Positions 7,411-15,411 of a stretch of DNA of 36,278 nt are shown here, piece by piece (position 1 is the stretch's first letter; each line of letters begins with the position of its first letter). Made by a program: the position numbers and the translations under genes. Where the stretch lies: NCBI GenBank assembly GCA_024679535.1, contig JAIBDF010000019.1, positions 1-36,278 of the forward strand, written 5' to 3'. This stretch comes from Chromatiales bacterium (GTDB lineage Bacteria; Pseudomonadota; Gammaproteobacteria; Steroidobacterales; Woeseiaceae). The notes below the pieces were generated by a model. It saw nothing but the letters and a program-made list of their open reading frames with translations, ran no database searches and had not been told where the DNA came from.

Positions 7411-10197
7411 CTAGTCGCCCTCCTCGCGCGCAATGCGCACGCCGCGTTCGTCGCTGATGATCTCGAATTCATCGGCGAGTTTGAAACCGTCAAACTCGGG
7501 CAGGTCAATCGAAACCGCCGCCTTTTTGCCACCGTTGTCGACGCGTGACCCGGAGTTGAAGTAGATGATCTGCTTCCAGGTGCGTTTGATGTGATCGCCC
7601 AGCACCAGAATCAGGTCACCGGGTTCGGCCATCTCAAGAGCGCGGGTATTGGCCTCCTGCTCGTCCGGAACAACCTCGATCCGGTCCGGCGAAATATCCT
7701 CCTCAAGCAGGCGATTCTTAAGCATCACGGCAACTTCGTCATCAGTACGACCGCGCGTGTTGTCATCGCGACGGCAGATGAAGTAATCGAAGTGCCCGGA
7801 CGCAATTGCCGCGATCTCGCGGATGTCTTCATCACGTCGATCACCCGGCGCCGACAGCACGACGATGCGCCTGCCTTCGGTTTCAAAGCGATCGACAAGG
7901 TCGCACATCGCCTTCACTGCCGCAGGATTATGTGCGTAATCGAGGATGACGCGGAACGGGTGCTCGTCGTAGATATTCATACGTCCCGGCGCCTGGAAGA
8001 ACGACGAATCGAAGGTCCGCAGGCCCTGGCGAATATCCTCAAGGCTGATATTCATGTTGTAGGCCAGCGCCGCCGCAAACATCGCATTTTGCACGTTATG
8101 CAGCGCACGTCCCTCGATCGTTGCCGGAATCAGGTGCGTCCATACGAGCGGCGTATGCGTCTCGTTGTCGTAGATCGAGATCAGGTGCCCGTTCATGCCC
8201 TGCTCGAGCACAAATGCCTGGCCGCCTGCCTGGATATGACGCTTCACAAGCGGGTGGGCCGGATTCATAGTCACATAGCTGAGCTTCTCGGCGTCCGTGT
8301 AGTCGGCCATCTGCAGGCACAGTGGATCATCGGCGTTGAGCACCGCCGCGTCTGTCGCGATCTCGATCGGCACGCGCTTCACTTCGGCAAGCTGCTCCAG
8401 CGTATCGATTCCTCGCAGGCCAAGGTGATCAGCCGTCACGTTAATACAGCAAGCCACATTACATTCCTGGAAGCCGAGGCCGCTGCGCAGCATGCCGCCA
8501 CGAGCAGTTTCCATCACCGCAGCGTCAACCGACGGATCGCGCAGGATCATCTGTGCGGACACAGGTCCGGTCATATCGCCCGGCACCGACAGCTTGCCGT
8601 CGATGTACACACCGTCGGTCGACGTCAGGCCGACCGTGCGACCGGACATCTTGAGTATGTGCGCCAGCATGCGAGAGGTTGTTGTCTTGCCGTTCGTGCC
8701 GGTCACCGCTGCGATCGGAATACGACTTGGCGTATCGGGCGGAAACAGCATGTCGACAACGGGTCCGGCAACGTCACGCGGCGTGCCTTCACTCGGCGCC
8801 ACGTGCATCCGGAAACCGGGGCCGGCGTTCACTTCGCAAATACCGCCGCCCGCGTCGCGATACGACTCGGTAATATCCTTCGTCAGGAAATCGACGCCGC
8901 CAATATCGAGGTCGATCGCCTTGATGGCACGAATAGCCATTTCGCGATTGTCAGGATGAATAACATCGGTTACGTCGATTGCAGTGCCGCCCGTTGACAG
9001 GTTCGCCGTGGAGCGGAGGTACACGACCTCACCTTTCGGCGGCACGGTGGTCCGGTCATAACCGAGCTTTTCAAGCAGGCGTTCAGCCTGGTGATCGAAC
9101 TCGAGACGTGTGAGAACTTTCTCATGCCCGACACCTCGACGCGGATCCTCGTTAACGACATTCACGAGTTCTTCTATCGTATGTTTGCCGTCGCCGACCA
9201 CGTGCCCGGGCACGCGTTTTGCTGCAGCGACAAGCTCTCCATTAACGACGAGCAGGCGATGATCATAGCCTTCGATGTAGCTCTCAACGACGATCGTGGA
9301 TCCGTGTTCGCTCGCTTTCTCGAAACCGACCTCAACCTCTTCCGGTGTACGCAGGTTGATAGCGACACCGCGTCCGTGATTGCCCGCCAGCGGCTTGAGA
9401 ACGACCGGGTAGCCGATGCGTTCCGCTGCGCGCACTGCGTCGGGTGAAGTCCGGACCAGTAACTGCTTGGGCACAGGCAGACCCAGATCCCGCAAAATTT
9501 CGTTCGTTTCTTCCTTATCGGAGGCCAGCTCTACCGCAATATTGCTGGTGCGGCTGGTCGTCGTTGCCTGAATGCGCTGCTGGTAGCGACCGTGCCCGAA
9601 CTGGACCAGGCTGTAGCGGTTCAACCGGAGCCACGGGATGTTGCGGTCTTCGGCGGCTCGCACAAGGGATGCAGTACTCGGTCCGAATTCCTTACGCTGC
9701 GCATAACGAATGAAACGATCACGTTCGTAAGCGAAGTCCCATTCAGCATCGGGTGAGCCATTGAATTTGAGGTTGTCGGGCAGCAGGCTGCCAATATATT
9801 CCAGCGCCAGCTTGCTGGCCTGTCTTCCAACATCAGCATCCTTGAACTGGAACACCATGTTGTAGAAACCGGGGCGTCCATCGATAGAGCGCGTGCGGCC
9901 GAACGTCACGTCGGAACCGGCAACGACCTGCAGCTCAATGGCGATGTGCTCCATAACGTGTCCCAGCCAGGTGCCCTCGTCTTCGCGCAGGCGGCGCACA
10001 AAGCCGCCTGGTTCCTTGTAGGAACAGCCATGCTCATACAGGCCCGGCAATTGCTCAAGCATTGGACCGATAAAATCTTCGCCCAGCCTTACTGTCGGCC
10101 AGTGTTCCAACTCACCAAGATCCAGCACATGGCGAATAACCGGAAATCGAGCGAATACATTGGGCCCGACAAATACGTTGGTACTCTCAATTCTCAT
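7411..10197 (-). CDS. cphA: Cyanophycin synthetase
   Basis: A 928-residue enzyme that polymerises Asp and Arg into multi-L-arginyl-poly-L-aspartate, consuming ATP at two sites. Domains in order: an N-domain (1 to about 160) opening MRIESTNVFVGPNVFARFPV; an ATP-grasp domain (about 215-480) with VVLKPLAGNHGRGVAI at 265-280 (Lys 268) and CEVNAGPGFRMH at 454-465; and a Mur-ligase domain with P-loop GTNGKTTTSRM at about 500-510, ETARGGMLRSG and DYAHNPAAVKAM. The N-domain shows HVMEH at about 80-84, an HxxEH arrangement associated in studied CphA enzymes with a hydrolytic site that makes primers. Length is slightly above the usual 870-900. It lies 24 bp downstream of cyanophycinase. Confidence is high because all three modules and the neighbour agree. 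Confidence 0.95.
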   Translation of the reverse strand: MRIESTNVFVGPNVFARFPVIRHVLDLGELEHWPTVRLGEDFIGPMLEQLPGLYEHGCSYKEPGGFVRRLREDEGTWLGHVMEHIAIELQVVAGSDVTFGRTRSIDGRPGFYNMVFQFKDADVGRQASKLALEYIGSLLPDNLKFNGSPDAEWDFAYERDRFIRYAQRKEFGPSTASLVRAAEDRNIPWLRLNRYSLVQFGHGRYQQRIQATTTSRTSNIAVELASDKEETNEILRDLGLPVPKQLLVRTSPDAVRAAERIGYPVVLKPLAGNHGRGVAINLRTPEEVEVGFEKASEHGSTIVVESYIEGYDHRLLVVNGELVAAAKRVPGHVVGDGKHTIEELVNVVNEDPRRGVGHEKVLTRLEFDHQAERLLEKLGYDRTTVPPKGEVVYLRSTANLSTGGTAIDVTDVIHPDNREMAIRAIKAIDLDIGGVDFLTKDITESYRDAGGGICEVNAGPGFRMHVAPSEGTPRDVAGPVVDMLFPPDTPSRIPIAAVTGTNGKTTTSRMLAHILKMSGRTVGLTSTDGVYIDGKLSVPGDMTGPVSAQMILRDPSVDAAVMETARGGMLRSGLGFQECNVACCINVTADHLGLRGIDTLEQLAEVKRVPIEIATDAAVLNADDPLCLQMADYTDAEKLSYVTMNPAHPLVKRHIQAGGQAFVLEQGMNGHLISIYDNETHTPLVWTHLIPATIEGRALHNVQNAMFAAALAYNMNISLEDIRQGLRTFDSSFFQAPGRMNIYDEHPFRVILDYAHNPAAVKAMCDLVDRFETEGRRIVVLSAPGDRRDEDIREIAAIASGHFDYFICRRDDNTRGRTDDEVAVMLKNRLLEEDISPDRIEVVPDEQEANTRALEMAEPGDLILVLGDHIKRTWKQIIYFNSGSRVDNGGKKAAVSIDLPEFDGFKLADEFEIISDERGVRIAREEGD

Positions 10198-10221
10198 AGC
10201 GCTTGCCCGTTCTTGTTTAGG

Positions 10222-11043
10222 TTATTCGGCAAATGCGTCACGCGACGCAATGTCAAAGCGCCCACCTGAAACCAGGATGTGCAGCTTAATGCCGATCAGG
10301 CTCACAGGCTCGCCACGGCGGGCCTTATCCATCGAAGAATACTTCAGATCGCTGGGATCTATCAGCGTAATGCCGCCACTACCCACCACTTCCAGCTCAT
10401 CGCCTGGCTTGATAAAGGCCGCAGTGTCTTCATCGAGACCCAGGCCGACGGCGAACGGATTGTAGGCCAGCGCCGTTAACAGGCGTCCAAGACGGTCACG
10501 TTGGCGGAAGTGCTGGTCGATGATAAACGAGTTGGTCAGACCAAGACCGGGCGCCATGTTGACCATGTCAGGACTCGGTGTGCTGCCTTCCTTGCCACCC
10601 GCTATCATGTGCTCCGGCATGAATGCAGCACCTGCGGAGGTACCGGCCACATGCATACCTTCGGCGTTTCGACGGCGAATCGCCTGCGCAATGGCTGTAC
10701 CACCGAGCGTCGTCGAGAGGCGCAGCTGATTGCCGCCCGTCATGAAGACGCCGTCGCACTTGTCAATGTAGCTGAGATCCTCATCGGACTGGCAGTCCTC
10801 ACGCGTCACAAAATGCAGCACCTTGACGTGCGTGACGCCGAGTATGCGGAACAGCTTCTCGTAATTGCGTCCCGTATCCTCCAGCTCAGAGGCAGTGGGA
10901 ATAATGCCGATACGAGAACCCTTTCCGCCACATATGTCCACGAAACGATCCAGGATCTCAGGGTTATTCAGTTTTTCTTCGGCGCCGCCGATCGGAATGA
11001 TGTAGCCGCGTCGGGCGCCATGGATATCGTTTGCAGGACTCAT
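10222..11043 (-). CDS. cphB: Cyanophycinase (peptidase family S51)
   Basis: A 273-residue serine exopeptidase that releases beta-Asp-Arg dipeptides from cyanophycin. The nucleophile elbow AGTSAGAA puts the catalytic Ser at about 136. Other family landmarks are IPIGGAEEK near the N-terminus (16-24), RIGIIPTAS, VFMTGGNQLRLS (99-110) and the IIDQHFRQRDRLGRL segment bearing the conserved His. No signal peptide is seen, consistent with intracellular mobilisation. It is the first gene of the operon, with start ATG 11043. The 92 bp to divergent queF must hold its promoter; TAAAAT on the minus strand near 11083-11088 is a possible -10. A dipeptidase (isoaspartyl dipeptidase or isoaspartyl aminopeptidase) needed to finish degradation is not in the window. 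Confidence 0.94.
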   Translation of the reverse strand: MSPANDIHGARRGYIIPIGGAEEKLNNPEILDRFVDICGGKGSRIGIIPTASELEDTGRNYEKLFRILGVTHVKVLHFVTREDCQSDEDLSYIDKCDGVFMTGGNQLRLSTTLGGTAIAQAIRRRNAEGMHVAGTSAGAAFMPEHMIAGGKEGSTPSPDMVNMAPGLGLTNSFIIDQHFRQRDRLGRLLTALAYNPFAVGLGLDEDTAAFIKPGDELEVVGSGGITLIDPSDLKYSSMDKARRGEPVSLIGIKLHILVSGGRFDIASRDAFAE

Positions 11044-11135
11044 GAAATACTCTGGGAAGGGATAGAGCCGAAAAGGGCGAGTATTTTACACAAGAAACGG
11101 GCAATCACTGCCACTTATGCTGCAAAATACCGCCC

Positions 11136-11954
11136 GTGAATGAAACGAACTTACCGCTGGGTCGTGAAACCGACTATCCGCAGACGTACGCACCGGAGGT
11201 ACTGTGCCCGATTCCCCGAGCCGACAGCCGAGCCGTCCTCGGCCTCGGCGAGCCGCTGCCGTTCTCGGGGGTCGATATCTGGAACGCCTGGGATCTCACC
11301 TGGCTGAGTCCAAACGGACAGCCCAGGGTCGCCACCGCGGAGTTTCGGGTGCCGGCCGAATCTCCCAATATCATCGAGTCCAAGTCACTGAAGCTCTACC
11401 TCGGCTCGTTTGCGATGAGTTCATTCGCGAGTGAAAATGCGATTGCCGAGTGCATTGAGCGCGATCTGGCTGCCTGTGCCGGTGCGCCGGTAAAGGTCAC
11501 CGTCGAGCCTGTAGCGGACAACGAGTCCCGCAGCGCGGCACGCCTCGCGGGGGCCTGTATCGATGAACTGGACGCGAGCTGTTCCGACTGGGACGTTGAT
11601 GCCCGACTGCTGCGCGCGGAGACATCAGAAATAGTGCATGAGGACCTGCATACCCATCTATTGCGTAGCCTGTGTCCAGTCACGGCGCAGCCGGATATCG
11701 GCAGCCTGCAGATCAGCTATCGGGGGCCAAGAATCGACCGTAAAGGTTTGTTGCGATACGTCGTGTCATTTCGAGAGCACAACGATTTCCATGAGGCCTG
11801 TATCGAACGCATGTTTGTCGATCTCATGCGTCGCTGCGGCTGCGACGAGTTAACCGTGCAGGCACGCTATCAGCGCCGGGGGGGCATCGATATCAACCCG
11901 ATCCGCAGCAACGCCGGGGAGAAGCCTCTCAATCTCAGACTGTGGCGACAGTAG
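11136..11954 (+). CDS. queF: NADPH-dependent 7-cyano-7-deazaguanine reductase
   Basis: A 272-residue enzyme reducing preQ0 to preQ1 in queuosine tRNA biosynthesis. It is the long, two-half (E. coli-like, about 280 residues) form. ESKSLKLYLGSFAMSSF at about 81-97 is the QueF substrate-recognition motif (E. coli ESKSFKLYLNSF). The catalytic Cys is at 180 in LLRSLCPVTAQPDIGSLQI with the partner Asp at 187, and the C-terminal GGIDINPIRSN matches E. coli GGLDINPWRSN. The start is GTG 11136; an ATG four bases later is out of frame. Its stop lies 8 bp from the convergent ribA stop. It is divergent from cphB with no evident functional link. Confidence 0.95.
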   Translation: MNETNLPLGRETDYPQTYAPEVLCPIPRADSRAVLGLGEPLPFSGVDIWNAWDLTWLSPNGQPRVATAEFRVPAESPNIIESKSLKLYLGSFAMSSFASENAIAECIERDLAACAGAPVKVTVEPVADNESRSAARLAGACIDELDASCSDWDVDARLLRAETSEIVHEDLHTHLLRSLCPVTAQPDIGSLQISYRGPRIDRKGLLRYVVSFREHNDFHEACIERMFVDLMRRCGCDELTVQARYQRRGGIDINPIRSNAGEKPLNLRLWRQ

Positions 11955-11962
11955 ATCAGCCG

Positions 11963-12778
11963 CTATTTGCCGAGGTCTTCTTTCGAAATCTCATGGCCCC
12001 AATCCTGCTTGGCGCTGAGATAACGGCGATTGCTCGCGGTGACGCCAGACACATGCTTGACGCGCGTAATGCCGCTTACACCGAAAGCACCGAGATCATT
12101 CACCTTCTTCGGGTTATTGGTTAGCAGGCGAAATGGCTTGCCGCCGACGAAGTACTTCAGCAGTGATGCCGCATCGCTAAAATCGCGCGAGTCATCTGGC
12201 AGGCCAAGGGTCCGATTCGCTTCGTAGGTATCTTCTCCGGCATCCTGCAATAGATAGGTGGCTGCCTTGGCCCAGAGTCCGATGCCCCGCCCTTCGTGGC
12301 CCGCCATGTAGACCAGGATGCCACCTTCATCATCATTCTTGATGCGCTCCAGGGCGGTCTGCATCTGGGGACCGCACTCGCAGCGCTGTGATCCGAAGAC
12401 ATCGCCGGTAAGGCAGCTCGAGTGCACGCGGACCAGCGGGTTTTTCCAGGTCGACGGATCGCCGACCACCATGACACTGTTCACGGCCATATAGGATGCC
12501 AGCGCGGCGAATGACTGCTGTCCTTGCTGGGCCCGCAGGTCATCCGCCAGTTCCTCGATCTTGCCGAGTTCGGTATTGCGCACACAGGCAAACCACTGCA
12601 CGTCAACCTGCAGCTCACCCAGTTCAAGCGGCAGCGGAATTGGGCCAAGCACACTGATCGTGGAGCCATGCAGCGATGCCTTGCCCGGCTCGATAAGGGC
12701 CCCGTCCCGGTCGATCTGGAACAGGGTGCCCTGCGCGGTGAGTCGCTCGCGGACTGATGGGTCGATATAGGTGAACAT
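11963..12778 (-). CDS. ribA: GTP cyclohydrolase II family protein, atypical
   Basis: Family reaction: GTP to 2,5-diamino-6-ribosylamino-4-pyrimidinone phosphate, formate and PPi, the entry to riboflavin. The zinc site is intact: Cys 122, 133 and 135 in SSCLTGDVFGSQRCECG (spacing as in E. coli Cys54/65/67). RLLTNNPKKV and DTYEANRTLGL are also conserved. Two oddities. About 85 extra residues precede the catalytic domain (E. coli RibA is 196 residues, this one 271). The usual YxRQEGRGIGL reads YMAGHEGRGIGL, one residue longer. ATG 12778 is preferred; an in-frame GTG at 12823 would add 15 residues. It shares an operator-like intergenic region with tetR. It may be a specialised paralogue and not the main riboflavin enzyme. 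Confidence 0.8.
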   Translation of the reverse strand: MFTYIDPSVRERLTAQGTLFQIDRDGALIEPGKASLHGSTISVLGPIPLPLELGELQVDVQWFACVRNTELGKIEELADDLRAQQGQQSFAALASYMAVNSVMVVGDPSTWKNPLVRVHSSCLTGDVFGSQRCECGPQMQTALERIKNDDEGGILVYMAGHEGRGIGLWAKAATYLLQDAGEDTYEANRTLGLPDDSRDFSDAASLLKYFVGGKPFRLLTNNPKKVNDLGAFGVSGITRVKHVSGVTASNRRYLSAKQDWGHEISKEDLGK

Positions 12779-12823
12779 GCCGCGGATTATGCCGATTTCG
12801 GCAGAATTTGCGATGCCTGTCAC

Positions 12824-12852
12824 TTGCTGACCTGCTGGTCATTAAGTATACT
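12824..12852 (+). promoter_or_regulatory. Candidate promoter of the tetR-efflux operon
   Basis: TTGCTG at 12824-12829 and TATACT at 12847-12852 are separated by 17 bp, and transcription would begin near 12859, ahead of ATG 12885. Because the -10 region AGTATACT is itself palindromic, the opposite strand also carries TATACT, with a weak TTAATG 17 bp upstream of it that could serve ribA. Assigned by eye. Confidence 0.45.
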
Positions 12853-12860
12853 TACTGACC
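12837..12860. promoter_or_regulatory. Palindromic operator, probable TetR-family binding site
   Basis: A 24-bp inverted repeat: outer arms GGTCA and TGACC, inner AAGTA/TACTT, symmetric at 22 of 24 positions. Its centre coincides with the -10 hexamers facing tetR and ribA. Partial copies flank it: TGACC-TGCT-GGTCA at 12828-12841, and TTACTGAC with GTCATTAA at 12866-12873. Location just before a tetR gene and the symmetry are typical of TetR autoregulatory sites, so repression of both directions is inferred. Confidence 0.6.
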
Positions 12861-12884
12861 GTTGAGTCATTAAATGCGCGATCC

Positions 12885-13496
12885 ATGCCCAATCAACCCA
12901 AGTACCAGCGTAGAAAAGAGGACCGGCCACAGGAAATTGCCGACGCGGCGTTCAAGACATTTGCCGAGAAAGGCTACGCCGCCACGCGTATTGATGACGT
13001 CGCCAAACGAGCCGGCGTCAGCAAGGGCCTGACCTATCTCTATTACAAGACGAAAGAAGACCTGTTCAAGGCCGTCGTCAAGAACGTTGTTATTCGGCGC
13101 GTCGATTCCCTGATCGGAAATGTCGAGTCAACCGAGCTGTCCTCTGAGGAGTTCCTGCGGGGTCCCCTGCTCGAGTTCATGAAAAAAGTGCCGGGTTCGC
13201 CCATCGCCATTGTTATCCGCCTGCTGATCTCCGAAGGGCCGCGACACCCGGACCTGGTCAATTACTACTATGAGAATGTCGTCGCGCGCGGATTGGAAGC
13301 GATTCGGCAATTTGTCGCGCGGGGCGTCGAACGGGGGGAATTTCGACGCGAAGCGCTCGATCACCAGCCGCACCTGTTTCTTGCGCCAATGATGCTATCG
13401 ATGATCTGGCGCCTGGTTTTTGCGGACAAGCCACTTGATACCGACCAGCTCATGGAGTCCCAGGTTGAACTACTGCTTGCCGAGATGAAAGCGTGA
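12885..13496 (+). CDS. TetR/AcrR-family transcriptional regulator
   Basis: A 203-residue regulator. The N-terminal DNA-binding domain is canonical: IADAAFKTFAEKGYAATRIDDVAKRAGVSKGLTYLYYKTKEDLFKAV at about 18-64, with the helix-turn-helix at 35-54. The C-terminal ~130 residues form the helical ligand and dimer domain. It is the first gene of an efflux operon and overlaps the next reading frame by 4 bp (GTGA), though the likely start of that gene is slightly further on. The arrangement TetR-HlyD-ABC-permease parallels E. coli cecR(ybiH)-ybhGFSR, so a repressor induced by an exported compound is likely. The palindrome at 12837-12860 is the probable autoregulatory target. Confidence 0.9.
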   Translation: MPNQPKYQRRKEDRPQEIADAAFKTFAEKGYAATRIDDVAKRAGVSKGLTYLYYKTKEDLFKAVVKNVVIRRVDSLIGNVESTELSSEEFLRGPLLEFMKKVPGSPIAIVIRLLISEGPRHPDLVNYYYENVVARGLEAIRQFVARGVERGEFRREALDHQPHLFLAPMMLSMIWRLVFADKPLDTDQLMESQVELLLAEMKA

Positions 13497-13510
13497 GCGG
13501 AGCAAACAGA

Positions 13511-14464
13511 ATGAAAGCCATACTGACCACACTTGTTGCCCTGACCCTGCTGGCAAGCTGCACCGCCGAACACAACCCAAACCTTGTCGTCGGCGAACTC
13601 GCCTCGGACCGCCACGAACTCACGGCCGAAGTCAGCGAACCCATCCTTTCGATTGCGGTATCGGAGGGCGAGGTCGTGGTGGCCGGGCAGGAATTGATCG
13701 GCCAGGACAGTGCCCGGGCGACGGCCCGTCTCGCAGAAGCCGAAGCCGCCCTGGCGCAGCATCGGGCGCGCCTCGACGAACTTGTGCGCGGCCCACGTTC
13801 AGAACAGATTACAGCGGCGCGGGCCAACGTCGAGGGCGCAACGCAGGAATTCGAATTCCGGCAAAGCGAACTCACGCGTATCAAGGAAATCCATGCGCGT
13901 GGTCTTGCCTCTCCCGAACTGCTCGATCGTGCCCGTGCGGCACTCGATGCGGCCGAAGCCAACCTGAAGCTCAGACAGGCACAACTCGAGGAACGCCTCG
14001 CCGGCACAACGCTCGAGGAGCTGGCGCAGGCGGAACAGGCTGTAAAACAGGCAGCCGCCCGTCGTGACAACGCAATTATAGATATTGAACGGCACACCTT
14101 GCGGGCACCCGTCGACGGCATCGTCGATTCACGCCTGTTCGAACTGGGCGAGCGACCTGCGCCCGGGCAGCCCATGGTCGTCATGCTGAGCGGTGCACAA
14201 CCCTATGCCCGGGTGTATGTGCCGGAGCCTCTGCGGGTCCGAATCGCTCCCGGTACCAGGGCCTTGATCTATATCGACGGGCTTGATCAGGCAGTCGACG
14301 GGCAGGTGCGGTGGGTATCCAGCGAGGCGGCGTTTACCCCCTACTACGCGCTCACGGAACGGGATCGCGGACGCTTGAGCTATGTCGCAAAAATTGATAT
14401 CGGCGAAACCCGCCAGCGCCTGCCCGATGGCGTGCCCGTTAACGTGGAATTCCTGATCGACTGA
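13511..14464 (+). CDS. HlyD-family membrane fusion lipoprotein of an ABC exporter
   Basis: A 317-residue periplasmic adaptor. From ATG 13511 (GGAG 8 bases upstream) the protein opens with a lipoprotein signal MKAILTTLVALTLLASC, lipobox LASC with Cys 17. A GTG at 13493 overlapping the tetR stop would add six residues and is less likely. The middle shows two long alternating helices rich in Ala, Glu, Arg and Gln (about 75-200, ending EELAQAEQAVKQAAARRDNAI), the coiled-coil hairpin of fusion proteins. It is flanked by lipoyl half-motifs (LSIAVSEGEVVVAGQELI and LRAPVDGIVDSRLFELGERPA). It would link the ABC transporter to an outer-membrane channel; no TolC gene is in the window. Confidence 0.88.
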   Translation: MKAILTTLVALTLLASCTAEHNPNLVVGELASDRHELTAEVSEPILSIAVSEGEVVVAGQELIGQDSARATARLAEAEAALAQHRARLDELVRGPRSEQITAARANVEGATQEFEFRQSELTRIKEIHARGLASPELLDRARAALDAAEANLKLRQAQLEERLAGTTLEELAQAEQAVKQAAARRDNAIIDIERHTLRAPVDGIVDSRLFELGERPAPGQPMVVMLSGAQPYARVYVPEPLRVRIAPGTRALIYIDGLDQAVDGQVRWVSSEAAFTPYYALTERDRGRLSYVAKIDIGETRQRLPDGVPVNVEFLID

Positions 14465-14469
14465 ATGCG

Positions 14470-15411
14470 ATGACCAGCGAATATGCAATTGTGTCGCGCG
14501 GCCTGTCGAAACACTTCGGCAATCTTAAAGCCGTCAGCGAGCTGGATCTGAAGGTCCCGCGCGGGCAAATCTATGGCTTCCTGGGGCCGAATGGCTCGGG
14601 TAAATCCACGACGATTCGCATGCTGTGCGGACTGCTGACGCCGACCGAGGGATCGGCCACGGTTCTCGATACCGAGATTCCGGGCAGCGCGCGCTTGCTG
14701 AAACCGAGAATCGGCTACATGACCCAGAAGTTCTCGCTGTTCGGCGACATGACCGTAATGGAAAATCTGCAGTTCATAGGGGAGATTTACTCCTTTCCCA
14801 AATCCGGTCGTAAAGAGCGCATCAGGGAACTTCTCGCGAAATACGATCTTTTCGATCAACGCAAACAGTTGGCCGGCACCATGAGCGGCGGCCAGAAACA
14901 GCGTCTCGCCCTCGCCTGCGCTGTGCTGCATCGCCCCGAGCTGCTGCTGCTCGACGAACCAACCAGTGCCGTCGACCCTCAAAGCCGCCGCGACTTCTGG
15001 GCCAACCTGTTTCGCCTGGCCGAAGGTGGCACAACGATTATGGTTTCGACGCACTATATGGACGAAGCCGAGCGCTGCCACCGCCTCGCTATTCTCGACC
15101 GCGGCGTCAAGGTTGCGGACGGCACGCCGCAGGAGCTGCAGGCCGGTACGGGAATGCACATTATCGAAGTGACGGCCGATGATCCGTACCATGCCCAGGA
15201 GGCCCTCGACGAGGGCGATGTCGTTGCCAGCGTCACACAACTCGGAATGCGCCTGCGTGTACTCATTCCGCAACAGGTCGAAGACCCGGTAGGTGTGGTC
15301 ACTCGGCTGCTTGACGGGCACGGTGTGCAGGCAGATGTCCGGGAGACGACTGCATCGCTCGAAGATGTGTTTGTTGCGGTAACCATGGGGACCGTGGGGC
15401 ACGCCAAATGA
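14470..15411 (+). CDS. ABC transporter ATP-binding protein (ABC-2 exporter type)
   Basis: A 313-residue ATPase. Walker [10 protein letters not shown] at 39-47, signature MSGGQ at 138-142, Walker B LLLLDEP ending at residue 164, and the switch His in STHYMDEAE are all intact. Only one nucleotide-binding domain is present, unlike E. coli YbhF, which carries two, so the working transporter should contain two copies. The last ~90 residues form the accessory tail usual in drug and polysaccharide ABC-2 ATPases. It starts 5 bp after the fusion protein gene and overlaps the permease gene by 4 bp (ATGA). Confidence 0.93.
   Translation: MTSEYAIVSRGLSKHFGNLKAVSELDLKVPRGQIYGFLGPNGSGKSTTIRMLCGLLTPTEGSATVLDTEIPGSARLLKPRIGYMTQKFSLFGDMTVMENLQFIGEIYSFPKSGRKERIRELLAKYDLFDQRKQLAGTMSGGQKQRLALACAVLHRPELLLLDEPTSAVDPQSRRDFWANLFRLAEGGTTIMVSTHYMDEAERCHRLAILDRGVKVADGTPQELQAGTGMHIIEVTADDPYHAQEALDEGDVVASVTQLGMRLRVLIPQQVEDPVGVVTRLLDGHGVQADVRETTASLEDVFVAVTMGTVGHAK

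Noticed and set aside
7591..8997. Long plus-strand ORF (468 codons) opposite cphA
   Set aside because: Mirror of the cphA coding sequence in a GC-rich gene; composition rich in His and Arg, no family resemblance.
11081..11128. queF sigma70 promoter from TTTACA (11085) and TATGCT (11116)
   Set aside because: The spacer would be 25 bp, too long for a normal sigma70 promoter.
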